Source: Gemmatimonadaceae bacterium (GTDB lineage: Bacteria > Gemmatimonadota > Gemmatimonadetes > Gemmatimonadales > Gemmatimonadaceae). From it: 64,000 nt of DNA. Of the stretch, positions 26,301 through 34,335 are shown piece by piece. The stretch spans positions 1-64,000 of the forward strand of contig JADZCT010000020.1 of assembly GCA_020851455.1 (NCBI GenBank), written 5' to 3'. Made by a program: the position numbers and the translations under genes. Each line of letters opens with the position of its first letter. Positions within the stretch are counted from its first letter, which is position 1. The notes beneath the pieces are model-generated. The model saw only the letters and a program-made list of their open reading frames with translations, was not told the origin of the DNA and made no database searches.

Positions 26301-26583
26301 GCGTAATTCCATCCTCCTCGTTGACTTCATCCAGCTCGCGCAGCAGCGGGGCCGGATGCTCAGGGCCGCGGTGATCGAGGCGGGCTCCGTGAGGTTCCGC
26401 CCCATTGCGCTTACGGCGGCGGCGGTCGTGGCTGGGGGGCTCGTGATGGTGCTCGACCCGATCTTCCAGGGGCTTGCGGTGTCGCTCATCAGCGGCGCGA
26501 TAGTCGCGACGCTCCTCACGATGGTAGTGGTTCCGCTGCTCTACTGGGAACTCGAGCGCAGGAAGGAGGAGAGAGCACAATGA
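23395..26583 (+). CDS. RND-family efflux pump permease (1062 aa)
   Basis: Proton-driven inner-membrane exporter of AcrB topology. Twelve membrane helices in two halves with two large periplasmic loops are consistent with the sequence, for example LIATVSVTVLIGIFLGW and LILIYVLVVGWFQS-type segments. The TM4 proton-relay pair is Asp407-Asp408 (IGILVDDAIVVVENI), the same positions as in AcrB. This pair favours AcrB-like HAE pumps, though the downstream PII-like gene is more typical of heavy-metal systems. GTG start. Its stop overlaps the PII-like ATG by 4 bp. Substrate unknown. Confidence 0.92.
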   Translation: MGIAGRVARAFLTSKLTPLVTVASLTVGALGLLATPREEEPQISVPMVDVIAAMPGAGPLEIENHVVRPIERRMWGLPGVEHVYAQSGDGYAVVTVRFRVGEDQERSVVRVHAKLQSDMDVMPAGVLPPLVKPHAIDDVPILALTLHGGGATANELRQVALHLEDEIRTVNDVAETSVIGGEPREITVTMDAARLAAAGVTPGEVALALQSANVRLQSGEYASGNRVVRVSVGAGLTSAGDVERVVVGTRSGSPVYVASVATVSEGFGEPTNYVAHVAGGRPAEAAVTLQVAKRHGANATKVAEEALHRVEAARERLLPGGVTYDVTRNYGETASEKAGDLILHLLIATVSVTVLIGIFLGWREALVVLVAVPVTLALTLFAYYALGYTLNRITLFALIFSIGILVDDAIVVVENIYRHLQIGRVSAENAAVEGVDEVGNPTILATFTVIAAILPMAFVSGLMGPYMRPIPVGASVAMLASLGVAFVVTPWLALKLLRGHVKPLAAREPGDEGGSAAGSAGKPGFGAFYARIMTPLMDSRAWRMRFYGSVGVLLLASVALLGVKLVQVKMLPFDNKSEFQVVLDFPEGMALETSQAAAQQVADRLRKVPEVTSTQVYAGTAAPFNFNGLVRHYFMRRGSNVADLQVNLVSKGRRKRQSHEIAVAVRPGIDSIARLYGASAKVAEIPPGPPVLSTLVAEIYAPTDSLRVATAERVKAIMETTPGVVDVDWSIDAPGAQRRFRVDRARAAQDGANVEQIARTVVVAVNCMAVTGAEAGRAREGIAITPRLAALDRLSDLSILAIPVATAVGPRPLARYVSVDSQTIESTRMRRNLRPVVYVTGDVAGSVEAPVYAILAMNARLDSLRVQGAEVRRYNAVQPDRLDEIALKWDGEWQVTIEVFRDLGIAFAIVLVLIYVLVVGWFQSFTIPLVIMAPIPLTMIGILPGHAATGAFFTATSMIGMIALAGIIVRNSILLVDFIQLAQQRGRMLRAAVIEAGSVRFRPIALTAAAVVAGGLVMVLDPIFQGLAVSLISGAIVATLLTMVVVPLLYWELERRKEERAQ

Positions 26584-26870
26584 AGATGTTCTGGATCATC
26601 TACGCAGGCCCGCTGGTCCAGCGTGTCACGGACGCGCTGCTCACGCACGGCGCCACTGGCTACACGACGTTCCCGAAGGCGTACGGGACCGGCACGCATG
26701 GGCCCATAGAAGGCACCCGAGCATGGCCCGGCGAAGAGACGGTGATCACGTCCGTCGTCGCCGGGGGCAGTGCCAGCGCGGTGAGCGAGTGCCTGGCCTC
26801 GCTTCAGCGTGGACTCGACGCTGGTGAGCGGCTCCACTTCGCGGTGCTGGACGTCGAGTCGTTCCAGTAA
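26580..26870 (+). CDS. PII-like protein coupled to the RND pump (96 aa)
   Basis: Small protein with the ferredoxin-like layout of PII relatives: strand MKMFWIIYAGPLVQRVTDALLTHGATGYT, a loop region with YGTGTHGPIEGTRAWPGEE, strand VITSVVAGG, then a helix and a C-terminal LHFAVLDVESF. It resembles the PII-NG/DUF3240-type proteins found beside RND metal pumps. Those may gate efflux according to metal or nucleotide, but this link is from family context. Translation is coupled to the pump gene by the ATGA overlap. Confidence 0.7.
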   Translation: MKMFWIIYAGPLVQRVTDALLTHGATGYTTFPKAYGTGTHGPIEGTRAWPGEETVITSVVAGGSASAVSECLASLQRGLDAGERLHFAVLDVESFQ

Positions 26871-26901
26871 TTCCGTTTCCCAACCATTACTCCCGATTCC
26901 G

Positions 26902-27117
26902 ATGTGCCCTGACCACGTCATCCGCCGGTTTGCCGGCGTCTTCATCCTGCTGAGCGTCACGCTCGCGGTTGCCATTGACCTGCGCTGGCTCTGGTTCACG
27001 GCGTTCGTCGGCGCCAACCTGCTGCAATCGAGCTTCACCAGCTTCTGCCCGCTGGAGAAGATCCTCGGGAGGTTTGGCGCGGCTGGCTGCCGGCGCAACG
27101 GCCGGGGCGCTGGCTGA
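26902..27117 (+). CDS. DUF2892 family inner-membrane protein (71 aa)
   Basis: Short protein with two membrane helices (RRFAGVFILLSVTLAVAIDL and WLWFTAFVGANLLQSSFT) and the typical FTSFCPLEKILGRFG tail with the conserved Cys-Pro. These small proteins accompany metal or sulfur detoxification genes (as in YgaP C-terminal region). It ends the efflux operon, 31 bp after the PII-like gene. The frame is open upstream, but ATG 26902 matches the family start. Confidence 0.78.
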   Translation: MCPDHVIRRFAGVFILLSVTLAVAIDLRWLWFTAFVGANLLQSSFTSFCPLEKILGRFGAAGCRRNGRGAG

Positions 27118-27133
27118 GGCAGCATCGGCGTTA

Positions 27134-27222
27134 CGGGCACGCTGGCGGCCGCTGCGACCTCTGCCGCACGGGCGCGCTGGCGACGGTTGCGACCTCTGCC
27201 GTATGGGCGCGCTGGTGGCCGT
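27134..27222. repeat. 35-bp tandem repeat, about 2.5 copies
   Basis: Units start at 27134, 27169 and 27204 and share GGGC-CGCTGG and TGCGACCTCTGCCG blocks, with a few mismatches between copies. The repeat lies in the gap between the DUF2892 gene and the amidase gene. It is outside any called CDS. Confidence 0.75.
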
Positions 27223-27278
27223 ATCGGTGACGGGAGCGTCGCTGCATCTTTGACAGTCACGTTATCTATGGCCCGATC

Positions 27279-28865
27279 ATGCGCACTCGCCGCCTTGCAG
27301 TTGCAGCCGCTTCCGCGTTCGTTTCGTTGCCCGCACCCCGCTCGATTGCGGTAGCGCAGGCGGGTGCGCATTTCGAGGTGGCTGAAACGACCATCGCGCA
27401 GGTGCATGCGGCCTTTCAGGCAAGGCAGCTCACCTGTCGCGAGTTGGTTCAGGCGTACCTCGACCGCATCGCCGCGTACGACAGGAGAGGGCCCGCGATC
27501 AACTCACTCGTCACCCTCAACCCTGATGCGCTTGCGATCGCCGACTCACTGGACCGGCGCTTCGGCCGTGAGGGCCTTACCGGCCCGCTGCATTGCGTGC
27601 CGATGATCGTGAAGGACAACTTCGAGACCGCCGGCATGCAGACGACCGCCGGCTCACTTTCGCTGGCGGGCTGGATGCCGCGGCGTGACGCGACGATGGT
27701 GGCGCGCATCAAGGCCTCCGGCGCGATCGTGCTTGCCAAGAGCAACCTCGCCGAGTGGGCGTTTACGCCTTATGAGACCGTGAGCTCGATCCTTCCCGGG
27801 TACACACGCAATCCATACGATTTGGCGCGCGTAACCGCCGGATCGAGCGGAGGTACGGCCGCCGCGATCGCGGCGAGCCTGGGCCTTGTTGGCCTCGGTA
27901 CGGATACGGGCAACTCGATACGCGGACCGTCGGCCCACCAGGCGCTCTTTGGCATCCGCTCGACGATGGGCCTCACCTCACGCGCCGGCGTCGTGCCGCT
28001 GAGCAATTTTGCCGATATCGCAGGGCCGATGGCGCGCTCCGTTGCCGACGCAGTAAAGGTGTTCGACGTGGTAGCGGGCTCGGATTCCGCGGACTCCGTG
28101 ACGGCGTCAGCGGATTCGCGACGGGCCAGGGACTACAATGCGTTCCTGAAGCCGGGCGCGCTGAGAGGAGCGCGTATTGGCGTGCTGCGCCAAGCGTACG
28201 AGACGGCAACAACCGACACCGAGGTGGTGCGCGTGTTCGAGAGCGCGCTGGGCGAACTTCGCACTGCTGGCGCTACGGTGCTCGATACCGTTGGGCTCGA
28301 CTCGCTGCGCGCAATCACGCGTGGCAAAGGATCGTGCAGCACATTCAAGTATGACGTCGAGCGGTACTTCGCCGCGCGGGGCGAGGGAGCCCCCGTGAAG
28401 ACGGTTGACGAAGTCCTGCGGAGCGGGCGCTTTCACCCGACGGTGCAAGGCCGCCTGCAGGCCGCGCAGCGCGATACGGTGCCGCCCGAACGGCAGCCCG
28501 GGTGCGCGTATCGCGACCAAGTCACGCGCCCTCAGTTCCGGGCCGCGATCACTGCGTTGATGGATTCACTGAAACTGGATGCGCTCGTCTACCCGACGTG
28601 GAGCAATCCGCCGCGGCTGATTGGCGACCTGAACACCCCGCACGGCGACAACAGCCAGCTCTTTTCTCCGCTCTCCGGCTTGCCCGCCATGACGATTCCG
28701 ATGGGCTACACGCGAAGCAACACGCTGCCCGCCGGCATGACATTCCTTGGCCGCGCGTGGGACGAGGGGCGGCTCATCGCGCTCTCCTACGACTACGAGC
28801 GTGTGGCGCGCCACAGGAAGCCGCCATCAGCCACGCCGCCGCTTCCGGGCCAGGTGCGCGACTAG
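27279..28865 (+). CDS. Exported amidase signature family hydrolase (528 aa)
   Basis: Hydrolyses C-N amide bonds by a Ser-cisSer-Lys triad. N-terminal signal-like stretch of about 28 residues (AVAQA). Lys112 lies in MIVKDNFETAGMQTT. The Gly/Ser-rich signature AGSSGGTAAAIAAS (187-200) carries the cis-Ser, and the nucleophile is Ser213 in DTGNSIRGPS. Length fits the family. Signal peptide places it in the periplasm or outside. Substrate cannot be read from the sequence. Stands alone on the plus strand, with a convergent glycan operon after it. Confidence 0.88.
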   Translation: MRTRRLAVAAASAFVSLPAPRSIAVAQAGAHFEVAETTIAQVHAAFQARQLTCRELVQAYLDRIAAYDRRGPAINSLVTLNPDALAIADSLDRRFGREGLTGPLHCVPMIVKDNFETAGMQTTAGSLSLAGWMPRRDATMVARIKASGAIVLAKSNLAEWAFTPYETVSSILPGYTRNPYDLARVTAGSSGGTAAAIAASLGLVGLGTDTGNSIRGPSAHQALFGIRSTMGLTSRAGVVPLSNFADIAGPMARSVADAVKVFDVVAGSDSADSVTASADSRRARDYNAFLKPGALRGARIGVLRQAYETATTDTEVVRVFESALGELRTAGATVLDTVGLDSLRAITRGKGSCSTFKYDVERYFAARGEGAPVKTVDEVLRSGRFHPTVQGRLQAAQRDTVPPERQPGCAYRDQVTRPQFRAAITALMDSLKLDALVYPTWSNPPRLIGDLNTPHGDNSQLFSPLSGLPAMTIPMGYTRSNTLPAGMTFLGRAWDEGRLIALSYDYERVARHRKPPSATPPLPGQVRD

Positions 28866-28923
28866 CCGCTCGCCCCGCGGGGCTCGCCCGCGCCTGGCGT
28901 TCAATTGGGCCCGGCGTTGCCCT

Positions 28924-30198
28924 CTAAGCTCCGCCGAGCCGTTGCGCCCGGAGCCGGAAGAATCCGGCGCCAAGGATTGCAGTAACCACCACGCCTACCG
29001 AGGAGAAGCCAAGCGACGCGCCAAGCGCGCCTCCAATGGCCGACCCGGATATCGCCCCCGCGCCCATGGCCGCGCACGCCACGACGACCGGCCGGGCAAG
29101 GCGTTCGTCGCCGAACGCGCGAAACCATGCGAGCATGGCCTGCATCACGACGAGCATCAGCGTGCCAGCGAGCAACGTGATGAGCATGGGTGCCGACAGC
29201 ACTCGCCCAGCGAGGAACGGAAGGAGATGCGGCCCCACGATCGCGAGCACGAGCAGCGCTATCGAGCTCGCGCCAAATACCCACAATGCCTGGACAAGAG
29301 AGTGGCGCGCGGTATGATCGAACCTATGGAGGTTACCCGATGCGACGAGCGCGCCAAGGCGCGGGTACCGCGCATGCATCCAGGCCACGCTGAGCACTGG
29401 TGGCGCGAGAGCCAAGGCGACATGAAGTCCCACGTCTCCCGCTGCAGACGCGCCGTGAAGGTACATCGTGGCCGGCGTCAGCACCTGCGGAGCGAGCCAG
29501 AGCGCGAGCCACACCTGCGCGGAGCGCCCCTGTTCACGCCTGTACGACTCCGCACGCGCGCTGCCGGCCGACGCGGTGGGCGAAGGCAGCTCGGCGCGCC
29601 ACGCAACGACGAAGAGCGCCGCCACCCCCAGTTGGGCAACGGATGCCCATGCGGCCGCAGCGATGCCGCTGCCAAAGCGAAGGCCGAGCATCGTTGCCGC
29701 CGCCACCGCCGCTGCCTGTACTGCGCGCATCCGTTGTACGGCCTCGACGCCGCCCGCACCCTCCCGCAGGCAGATGAGCGGCACAAGGCGGATATACACG
29801 GTGGTAAGCGCCACCACCGCACCCCATGGTAGCAGAAAGGCCACCGTCGCGCTGCTCGCCCCGGTCGCCAGGACGTACGATCCAACGACGCCTGCAATGG
29901 CGAGAAAGAAGAACGCCGCTCGCGTGAACCATTCGTCGGCCGCGCCGCGCACGTAACCCAGATCGGCAGGGCCCGCGCGCGCGGCACACTGCACGACGAG
30001 CGTCCCGACCCCTGTCTCGAAGAGCTGCGCGAGGGCAACCAGATTGATTGCGATCAGGTAGAACCCGCGGGCCGACAGCGGCTGACGCGTAACGAGCAGG
30101 TACAGCGAGACCGGGGCTGCGGCGAGCGCGACGACGCGTGCAGCCGCGAGCCACCGCACCGAGCGGTCTGCGAGCGCCTGCCGCAGTAGACCGGTCAT
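28924..30198 (-). CDS. Wzx-like polysaccharide flippase (424 aa)
   Basis: Integral membrane protein of about 12 helices with little loop sequence, for example ARVVALAAAPVSLYLLVT at the N-terminus and VGVVVTAILGAGFFRLR at the C-terminus. Helix spacing and Ala/Leu/Val content resemble MATE/Wzx-type lipid-linked oligosaccharide flippases. It is the last gene of the glycan operon and its ATG overlaps the stop of the GT2 gene by 4 bp. It probably exports the lipid-linked unit assembled by that operon. Confidence 0.75.
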   Translation of the reverse strand: MTGLLRQALADRSVRWLAAARVVALAAAPVSLYLLVTRQPLSARGFYLIAINLVALAQLFETGVGTLVVQCAARAGPADLGYVRGAADEWFTRAAFFFLAIAGVVGSYVLATGASSATVAFLLPWGAVVALTTVYIRLVPLICLREGAGGVEAVQRMRAVQAAAVAAATMLGLRFGSGIAAAAWASVAQLGVAALFVVAWRAELPSPTASAGSARAESYRREQGRSAQVWLALWLAPQVLTPATMYLHGASAAGDVGLHVALALAPPVLSVAWMHARYPRLGALVASGNLHRFDHTARHSLVQALWVFGASSIALLVLAIVGPHLLPFLAGRVLSAPMLITLLAGTLMLVVMQAMLAWFRAFGDERLARPVVVACAAMGAGAISGSAIGGALGASLGFSSVGVVVTAILGAGFFRLRAQRLGGA

Positions 30199-31157
30199 TC
30201 GAAGTTGATGCGTTCCAGCTCGAAGACGTGCGGGATGTCGCGGACGTGGGTCCAGATGGTGCCCACGTACTCCCCAACGATGCCTATGAAGAACAGTTGC
30301 ACTGACGTGAGGAAGAAGAAGCCAACGAGAATCGGAGCCACGCCGAGCGAGAAACTGTTCCAGAACAGCAGTTTCGCCACCAGGTAGCCGAGCCCGGCCA
30401 GCACGGACAGGACTCCAAGAACGAACCCGAGCATGGTTGCCAGCCGCAGCGGCACCTTGCTGTGGCTCGTGATGCCGAGGAACGCCTGGTCGTAGAGAGA
30501 ATAGAAGTTCTGCGATGAGATGCCGCGCCTGCGCCGCGGCTGGTGGAAGGGCACCAGCACGGGCTCATAGCCGACCTCGGACAGCAGCCCGCGGAAGAAC
30601 GGATATGGGTCGTTGATACGGCGCAAGTGCTCGATTACCGCGCGATCGTACATGCCGAAACCAGTCGCCTGCATCACCGGGGGGGCCTCGGAGATTCGGC
30701 CCAGGAGCCGGTAGTACCACCCGCGGATCGCGTAGAAGAGGGAATGTTCCGATGACGACGTCTTCACCGCGAGGACAAGCTTCGCTCCCTGCTCCCACTT
30801 GGTGATGAATTCTCCCAGCAACGCCGGCGGATCCTGGAAATCGCAGGCGAGCGCGAGCACGGCCGCGCCATGCGCCTGCATGAGGACGTGCATTCCCGAG
30901 CGAACCGCGCCAAAGTTGCGCGCGTTGAAGATTGCCTTGACGTTGCAGTCCGCCGCGCAGATGTCCCTGAGGATCCGCCGCGTGCCGTCGCGCGACGCGT
31001 TGTCAATGAATATGTGCTCGTAGCGATAAGCCGGATATTTCGCCATCACGTCGCGCACCGCCTCGTACAGCGCGCGCACGTTCTCTTCCTCGTTGTAGCA
31101 CGAGGTAACGACCGAGAGGAGCGGCCTGGCGGCTGGACCCTGGGGCGGTGTCGTCAT
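30195..31157 (-). CDS. Family 2 glycosyltransferase, polyprenyl-phosphate type (320 aa)
   Basis: GT2 enzymes transfer sugar from a nucleotide donor to a polyprenyl phosphate or glycan. GT-A motifs: LSVVTSCYNEEENVRALYEAV near 14-34, FIDNASRDGT near 50-59, ACDFQDPP near 103-110 (DxD-like) and the QPRRRRGISSQNFYS segment near 204-218. Two C-terminal membrane helices (MLGFVLGVLSVLAGLGYLVA and VGFFFLTSVQLFFIGIVGEY) match the DPM1/ArnC/GtrB-type architecture. It may load a sugar onto undecaprenyl phosphate for the large membrane transferases upstream. Confidence 0.88.
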   Translation of the reverse strand: MTTPPQGPAARPLLSVVTSCYNEEENVRALYEAVRDVMAKYPAYRYEHIFIDNASRDGTRRILRDICAADCNVKAIFNARNFGAVRSGMHVLMQAHGAAVLALACDFQDPPALLGEFITKWEQGAKLVLAVKTSSSEHSLFYAIRGWYYRLLGRISEAPPVMQATGFGMYDRAVIEHLRRINDPYPFFRGLLSEVGYEPVLVPFHQPRRRRGISSQNFYSLYDQAFLGITSHSKVPLRLATMLGFVLGVLSVLAGLGYLVAKLLFWNSFSLGVAPILVGFFFLTSVQLFFIGIVGEYVGTIWTHVRDIPHVFELERINFE

Positions 31158-31186
31158 GTGGCGAAAGATGGCGCGCCCGGGGCGGG

Positions 31187-31840
31187 TCAGTCGAGACGGC
31201 GGATCACGTCGGGGAGGTCGGCAAGGCGGCTTAGGGTCGCAGCCGCGGGCACACCCTCGTATGCGAGCGGCGATCCGTACCCGTACGTCACCGCAACGAA
31301 CGGCAGGCCGTTCGCGGCCGCCGCCTCAGCGTCCTCGACTGAGTCGCCCACCATGACCGCCGTGCCCCGGGGAATTTCCCGCTCCCGCAGCACGTGCGCC
31401 ACAAGCGCCGCCTTGCGAGGCGCAGGCGGGTCGAGGGAATCGAGCGAGTAGAGGTGCTCGAAGCGCGCGAGCAGGCCGAGCCGAGCCGCGATGGCGCGCG
31501 CGGGCAACTGCCGCTTGTTCGTGACCACGAACGCGCGCCAGCGCTCCGCCTCGAAGGCGGCGAGCACTTCATCGAGCCCTTCGAACGCCTCCGCCCCGAG
31601 GATGCCGTCGGTATCGTAGGTGGCTCGAAAGGCGGCCGCGAGACGTTCCAGTTCGACGGGCGACTCCAGCCCTGTGAGTCGCTTCAGTGTCGCCAGCAGC
31701 GGCGGACCGATCACCCGCTCATCTATCGCCTCGATGGCGGACACCCCTGCCGCCGCCAGCGTCTTGCGGAATCCGGCAAGGATGCCGGGAGCCGTGTGCA
31801 CGAGGGTGCCGTCGAAGTCGAGGAGAATGGAGGAAGTCAC
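31187..31840 (-). CDS. HAD-superfamily phosphatase (217 aa)
   Basis: Nucleophile motif LLDFDGTLV at residues 6-14 (Asp8, Asp10), motif II VVTNKR, motif III Lys in APRKAAL and motif IV MVGDSVEDAEAA. The cap domain is helical (about 18-80), as in phosphoglycolate-phosphatase-like C1 members. GTG start, 15 bp after the upstream methyltransferase gene. In this operon it may dephosphorylate a sugar-phosphate intermediate. Confidence 0.85.
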   Translation of the reverse strand: MTSSILLDFDGTLVHTAPGILAGFRKTLAAAGVSAIEAIDERVIGPPLLATLKRLTGLESPVELERLAAAFRATYDTDGILGAEAFEGLDEVLAAFEAERWRAFVVTNKRQLPARAIAARLGLLARFEHLYSLDSLDPPAPRKAALVAHVLREREIPRGTAVMVGDSVEDAEAAAANGLPFVAVTYGYGSPLAYEGVPAAATLSRLADLPDVIRRLD

Positions 31841-31855
31841 GCTGCGCCGGTACCG

Positions 31856-33076
31856 CTACAGGTCGTAAAGAAGGATCAGCTCGTTGGCACAGCCAAGCCC
31901 GGTTCGAACCTGCTCGGCGATCTCGTGCTGGAACACGCGCGAGCTGATCAGCACAGGTTCCGTGCGTCCCTTGAGCGCTTCAGGCGCGAGGATCGGCCTG
32001 CCCTGAAGCATCTTTCCGTGATACCTGGCATTGCTCTCGATGAACGCAACGATATTGGCTTCGGCGAGCCGGCTCGTGGCCATGAGCCGCGACGTATGCG
32101 TGCCGACGCCCCACACAAGGATCGGCCTCCCGCTTGCCGCAAGCGTGTCCACGCGGACGCGGAGCGCTTCATCCTCAGCGCGGCACGCCGCAATATACCG
32201 CTCCAGCCCCACGGACGTCGCGGCGTCGAAGATCACGGGTCCGGCGGGAACGTCAGTCACCTTTCGGTAGGCGGCGGAGATATTCGACATGACCGTCCTC
32301 CAGCTCTGCTCCCGGTGGTTCTGTTTCAGGAAGACGCGAACGAAGCCGTGAACGGCCATGAGGTTATCGAGCGAACGCGGCGCGAAGAAATTGATGTGCT
32401 CCGTGCTGAAATCCTGGTAGGGCGCATTGCTCCAGTCGGCGAACGCGGTCGCATCGGGCACTTCCACATAGAGCAGGCCGTCGAGGTTGAGGGTCGAGCG
32501 GAGGTGCGTGAAGGCCGCGCTGAGGTCGCGCAAGTGCTCGAGCACGCCCACGAGGATCGCGACATCGTATTTCCCGCCCCCGGCGCCGAGCTCCGTGAGC
32601 GTGCGGGTGTGGACAGATATGTCGTAGATCCGCTTCGCTGCCGCTGCGCACGCCGGCGACGGATCGGCGCCTTCGACGTTCACGAAGCCAAGCTCGCGCA
32701 GGTTGGCGAGGAGCCGTCCGGTAGCGCACCCGACGTCGAGGATGCGCGCTTCGAGGCTCGGGACGATGGGCGCAATGACGTCCGCAATGAGTTTCAGTCG
32801 ACGCGCGTCAAAATCGGACTCGGCGCCATCACGCTGGTGGTACTCGTACTTCGACATGGCGCGGTAGTACTCATCGAACACGCCCTGTGGAGGGATGCCT
32901 TCAGCGTAGCCGCAGCCGCAGGCGGAGCACACCGCCACGTCGTACCCGGTTATCGGCGTTGCGTCTTCGACCGCCACGAACTCCTGGCGGAATAGCACGG
33001 TGTAGCTGCGCCCGCCACATACGGGACATCCGCGTACCGGACGCGCCGCGGCCATATCGCTGCCCCCCGATGTCAT
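31856..33076 (-). CDS. SAM-dependent sugar C-methyltransferase-like protein (406 aa)
   Basis: Three-part layout of Methyltransf_13/23/14 proteins: an N-terminal zinc-type module (CPVCGG and CSACGCGY, four Cys), a SAM domain (ILDVGCATGRLLANL about 99-113, VLEHLRDL) and a C-terminal Rossmann region (ILVWGVGTHTSRLMA). Relatives methylate nucleotide-linked deoxysugars at carbon. That would fit a dideoxyhexose operon. The ATG at 33076 overlaps the previous stop by 4 bp; longer in-frame starts were discarded. Substrate is inferred from context. Confidence 0.82.
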   Translation of the reverse strand: MTSGGSDMAAARPVRGCPVCGGRSYTVLFRQEFVAVEDATPITGYDVAVCSACGCGYAEGIPPQGVFDEYYRAMSKYEYHQRDGAESDFDARRLKLIADVIAPIVPSLEARILDVGCATGRLLANLRELGFVNVEGADPSPACAAAAKRIYDISVHTRTLTELGAGGGKYDVAILVGVLEHLRDLSAAFTHLRSTLNLDGLLYVEVPDATAFADWSNAPYQDFSTEHINFFAPRSLDNLMAVHGFVRVFLKQNHREQSWRTVMSNISAAYRKVTDVPAGPVIFDAATSVGLERYIAACRAEDEALRVRVDTLAASGRPILVWGVGTHTSRLMATSRLAEANIVAFIESNARYHGKMLQGRPILAPEALKGRTEPVLISSRVFQHEIAEQVRTGLGCANELILLYDL

Positions 33077-34335
33077 TGCGGGCGCCGTACGAGCCGCGCG
33101 CGGGGAACAGCATAGCACACCAAGTCCCAGCCTTCCTCATTGTGCGGGCGAAGAAAGAACGTGTAGTCGGGCTGCCATTCGCGCAGCATGAGAGGGATTT
33201 GCCAGAGGTGATCCTGCCGATGGTACACGCACGCTGCGACGATTGGCGCGTGCGCGACGATCGTTCGACGTGCTCCCGTGAGCGCGTCCGGCTCGGCGCC
33301 CTCGATGTCGAGCTTGATCATCGTTGGCACTTTCCCGGCAAGGAGGGTATCGAGTGCCTCCGCGCGCACCGCTACGCCATCGCTGGCGGGCATCCTCCCG
33401 GTTGCCGACGAAGCAGTGCCGGTCGCATCGAGATGCAACACGCCCGTCTCAGAAGCGAGCGCAACGCACTCGCAGGCGATCTTGCTGCGGAGCGCGGCCG
33501 GCAACCCCGCCACCGTTGCCTCCAGCCGCTGGAAGTTCGCCGGGTCCGGCTCGATCGCCAGGACACGCGCAAACTGCTCGCCGTGGAGCCGAACGAGGTC
33601 GCGAATGCTGTCGCCGTCGTACGCTCCGCCGTCCACGATCCACTCCGCACTGCTCCATTCGAAGAGATCGGACGGGAAGTACTGCAGATGCCCAACGGGA
33701 CGAGGGAGTCCGTCGAAGTCGGCATTCATGCGCAACCGGACCTGCGCGACATATTCGGCGCGCGACGTCTCGTCTTCCCACAGATCGAACGCACGCCGCA
33801 CGTCACGAGCCTGCTCCAGCACTTTGTGCGGCTCGTCCTGCAGGTAATGCGGCAGCAGTTCCGCCGGGTACGCCCAGTAGAGCAGCGGGAACGGCACGAT
33901 GACGTCGCAGCCCAACGCCGTGAGCTGCGCGCGCGAGTGTTCAAGGCGGTGCGGACTGCCGGCGCCCCAGATGGTAACCACGAATGCGGCACGCCCCGCG
34001 TACTCGCGCGCGGCGTCGGCAGGCGAACGAACCCGCACGCCTTCTATCAATGACCCTTGCAGTTCAGATGAATTGTCGGCGAACGCAAGCGGCTCGACGC
34101 CGGCGGCCCGAAGGCCTGCAAGTGTACGACGGCCCAGCCCGCCAGCGCCCATCAGCACGATGGGGCGCCCGCGCGACGCCGCCGCGAAGGCGCCACGCGC
34201 CTCGGTGCGCAACTGCGCGGGATCGCGCGCCAGAAGCGCCTCGAGCTCGCCTCCCGGCGCAGAGCCGCGCCCGGCGCCAGCGACACCGGACGCCGCGGCT
34301 GGGCCTGACGATGCATTCCGACGTCGGCTCACCAC
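33073..34335 (-). CDS. FkbM-family methyltransferase with N-terminal Rossmann-like domain (420 aa)
   Basis: Residues ~55-150 contain a dinucleotide-like loop (VLMGAGGLGRRTLAGL) and look like a small Rossmann domain. Residues ~225-380 are an FkbM methyltransferase: VDGGAYDGDS (SAM loop), LAIEPDP (acidic motif), TMIKLDIEGAEPDAL (signature). The first 40 residues are Gly/Ala-rich and probably disordered. GTG start overlapping the previous stop by 7 bp. Likely O-methylates a sugar in the operon product. Confidence 0.8.
   Translation of the reverse strand: MVSRRRNASSGPAAASGVAGAGRGSAPGGELEALLARDPAQLRTEARGAFAAASRGRPIVLMGAGGLGRRTLAGLRAAGVEPLAFADNSSELQGSLIEGVRVRSPADAAREYAGRAAFVVTIWGAGSPHRLEHSRAQLTALGCDVIVPFPLLYWAYPAELLPHYLQDEPHKVLEQARDVRRAFDLWEDETSRAEYVAQVRLRMNADFDGLPRPVGHLQYFPSDLFEWSSAEWIVDGGAYDGDSIRDLVRLHGEQFARVLAIEPDPANFQRLEATVAGLPAALRSKIACECVALASETGVLHLDATGTASSATGRMPASDGVAVRAEALDTLLAGKVPTMIKLDIEGAEPDALTGARRTIVAHAPIVAACVYHRQDHLWQIPLMLREWQPDYTFFLRPHNEEGWDLVCYAVPRARLVRRPQ

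Noticed and set aside
28872-28883. GCCCCGCGGGGC palindrome between the amidase and flippase genes
   Set aside because: The arms leave no loop and GC-only palindromes are common in this composition; not called as a terminator.
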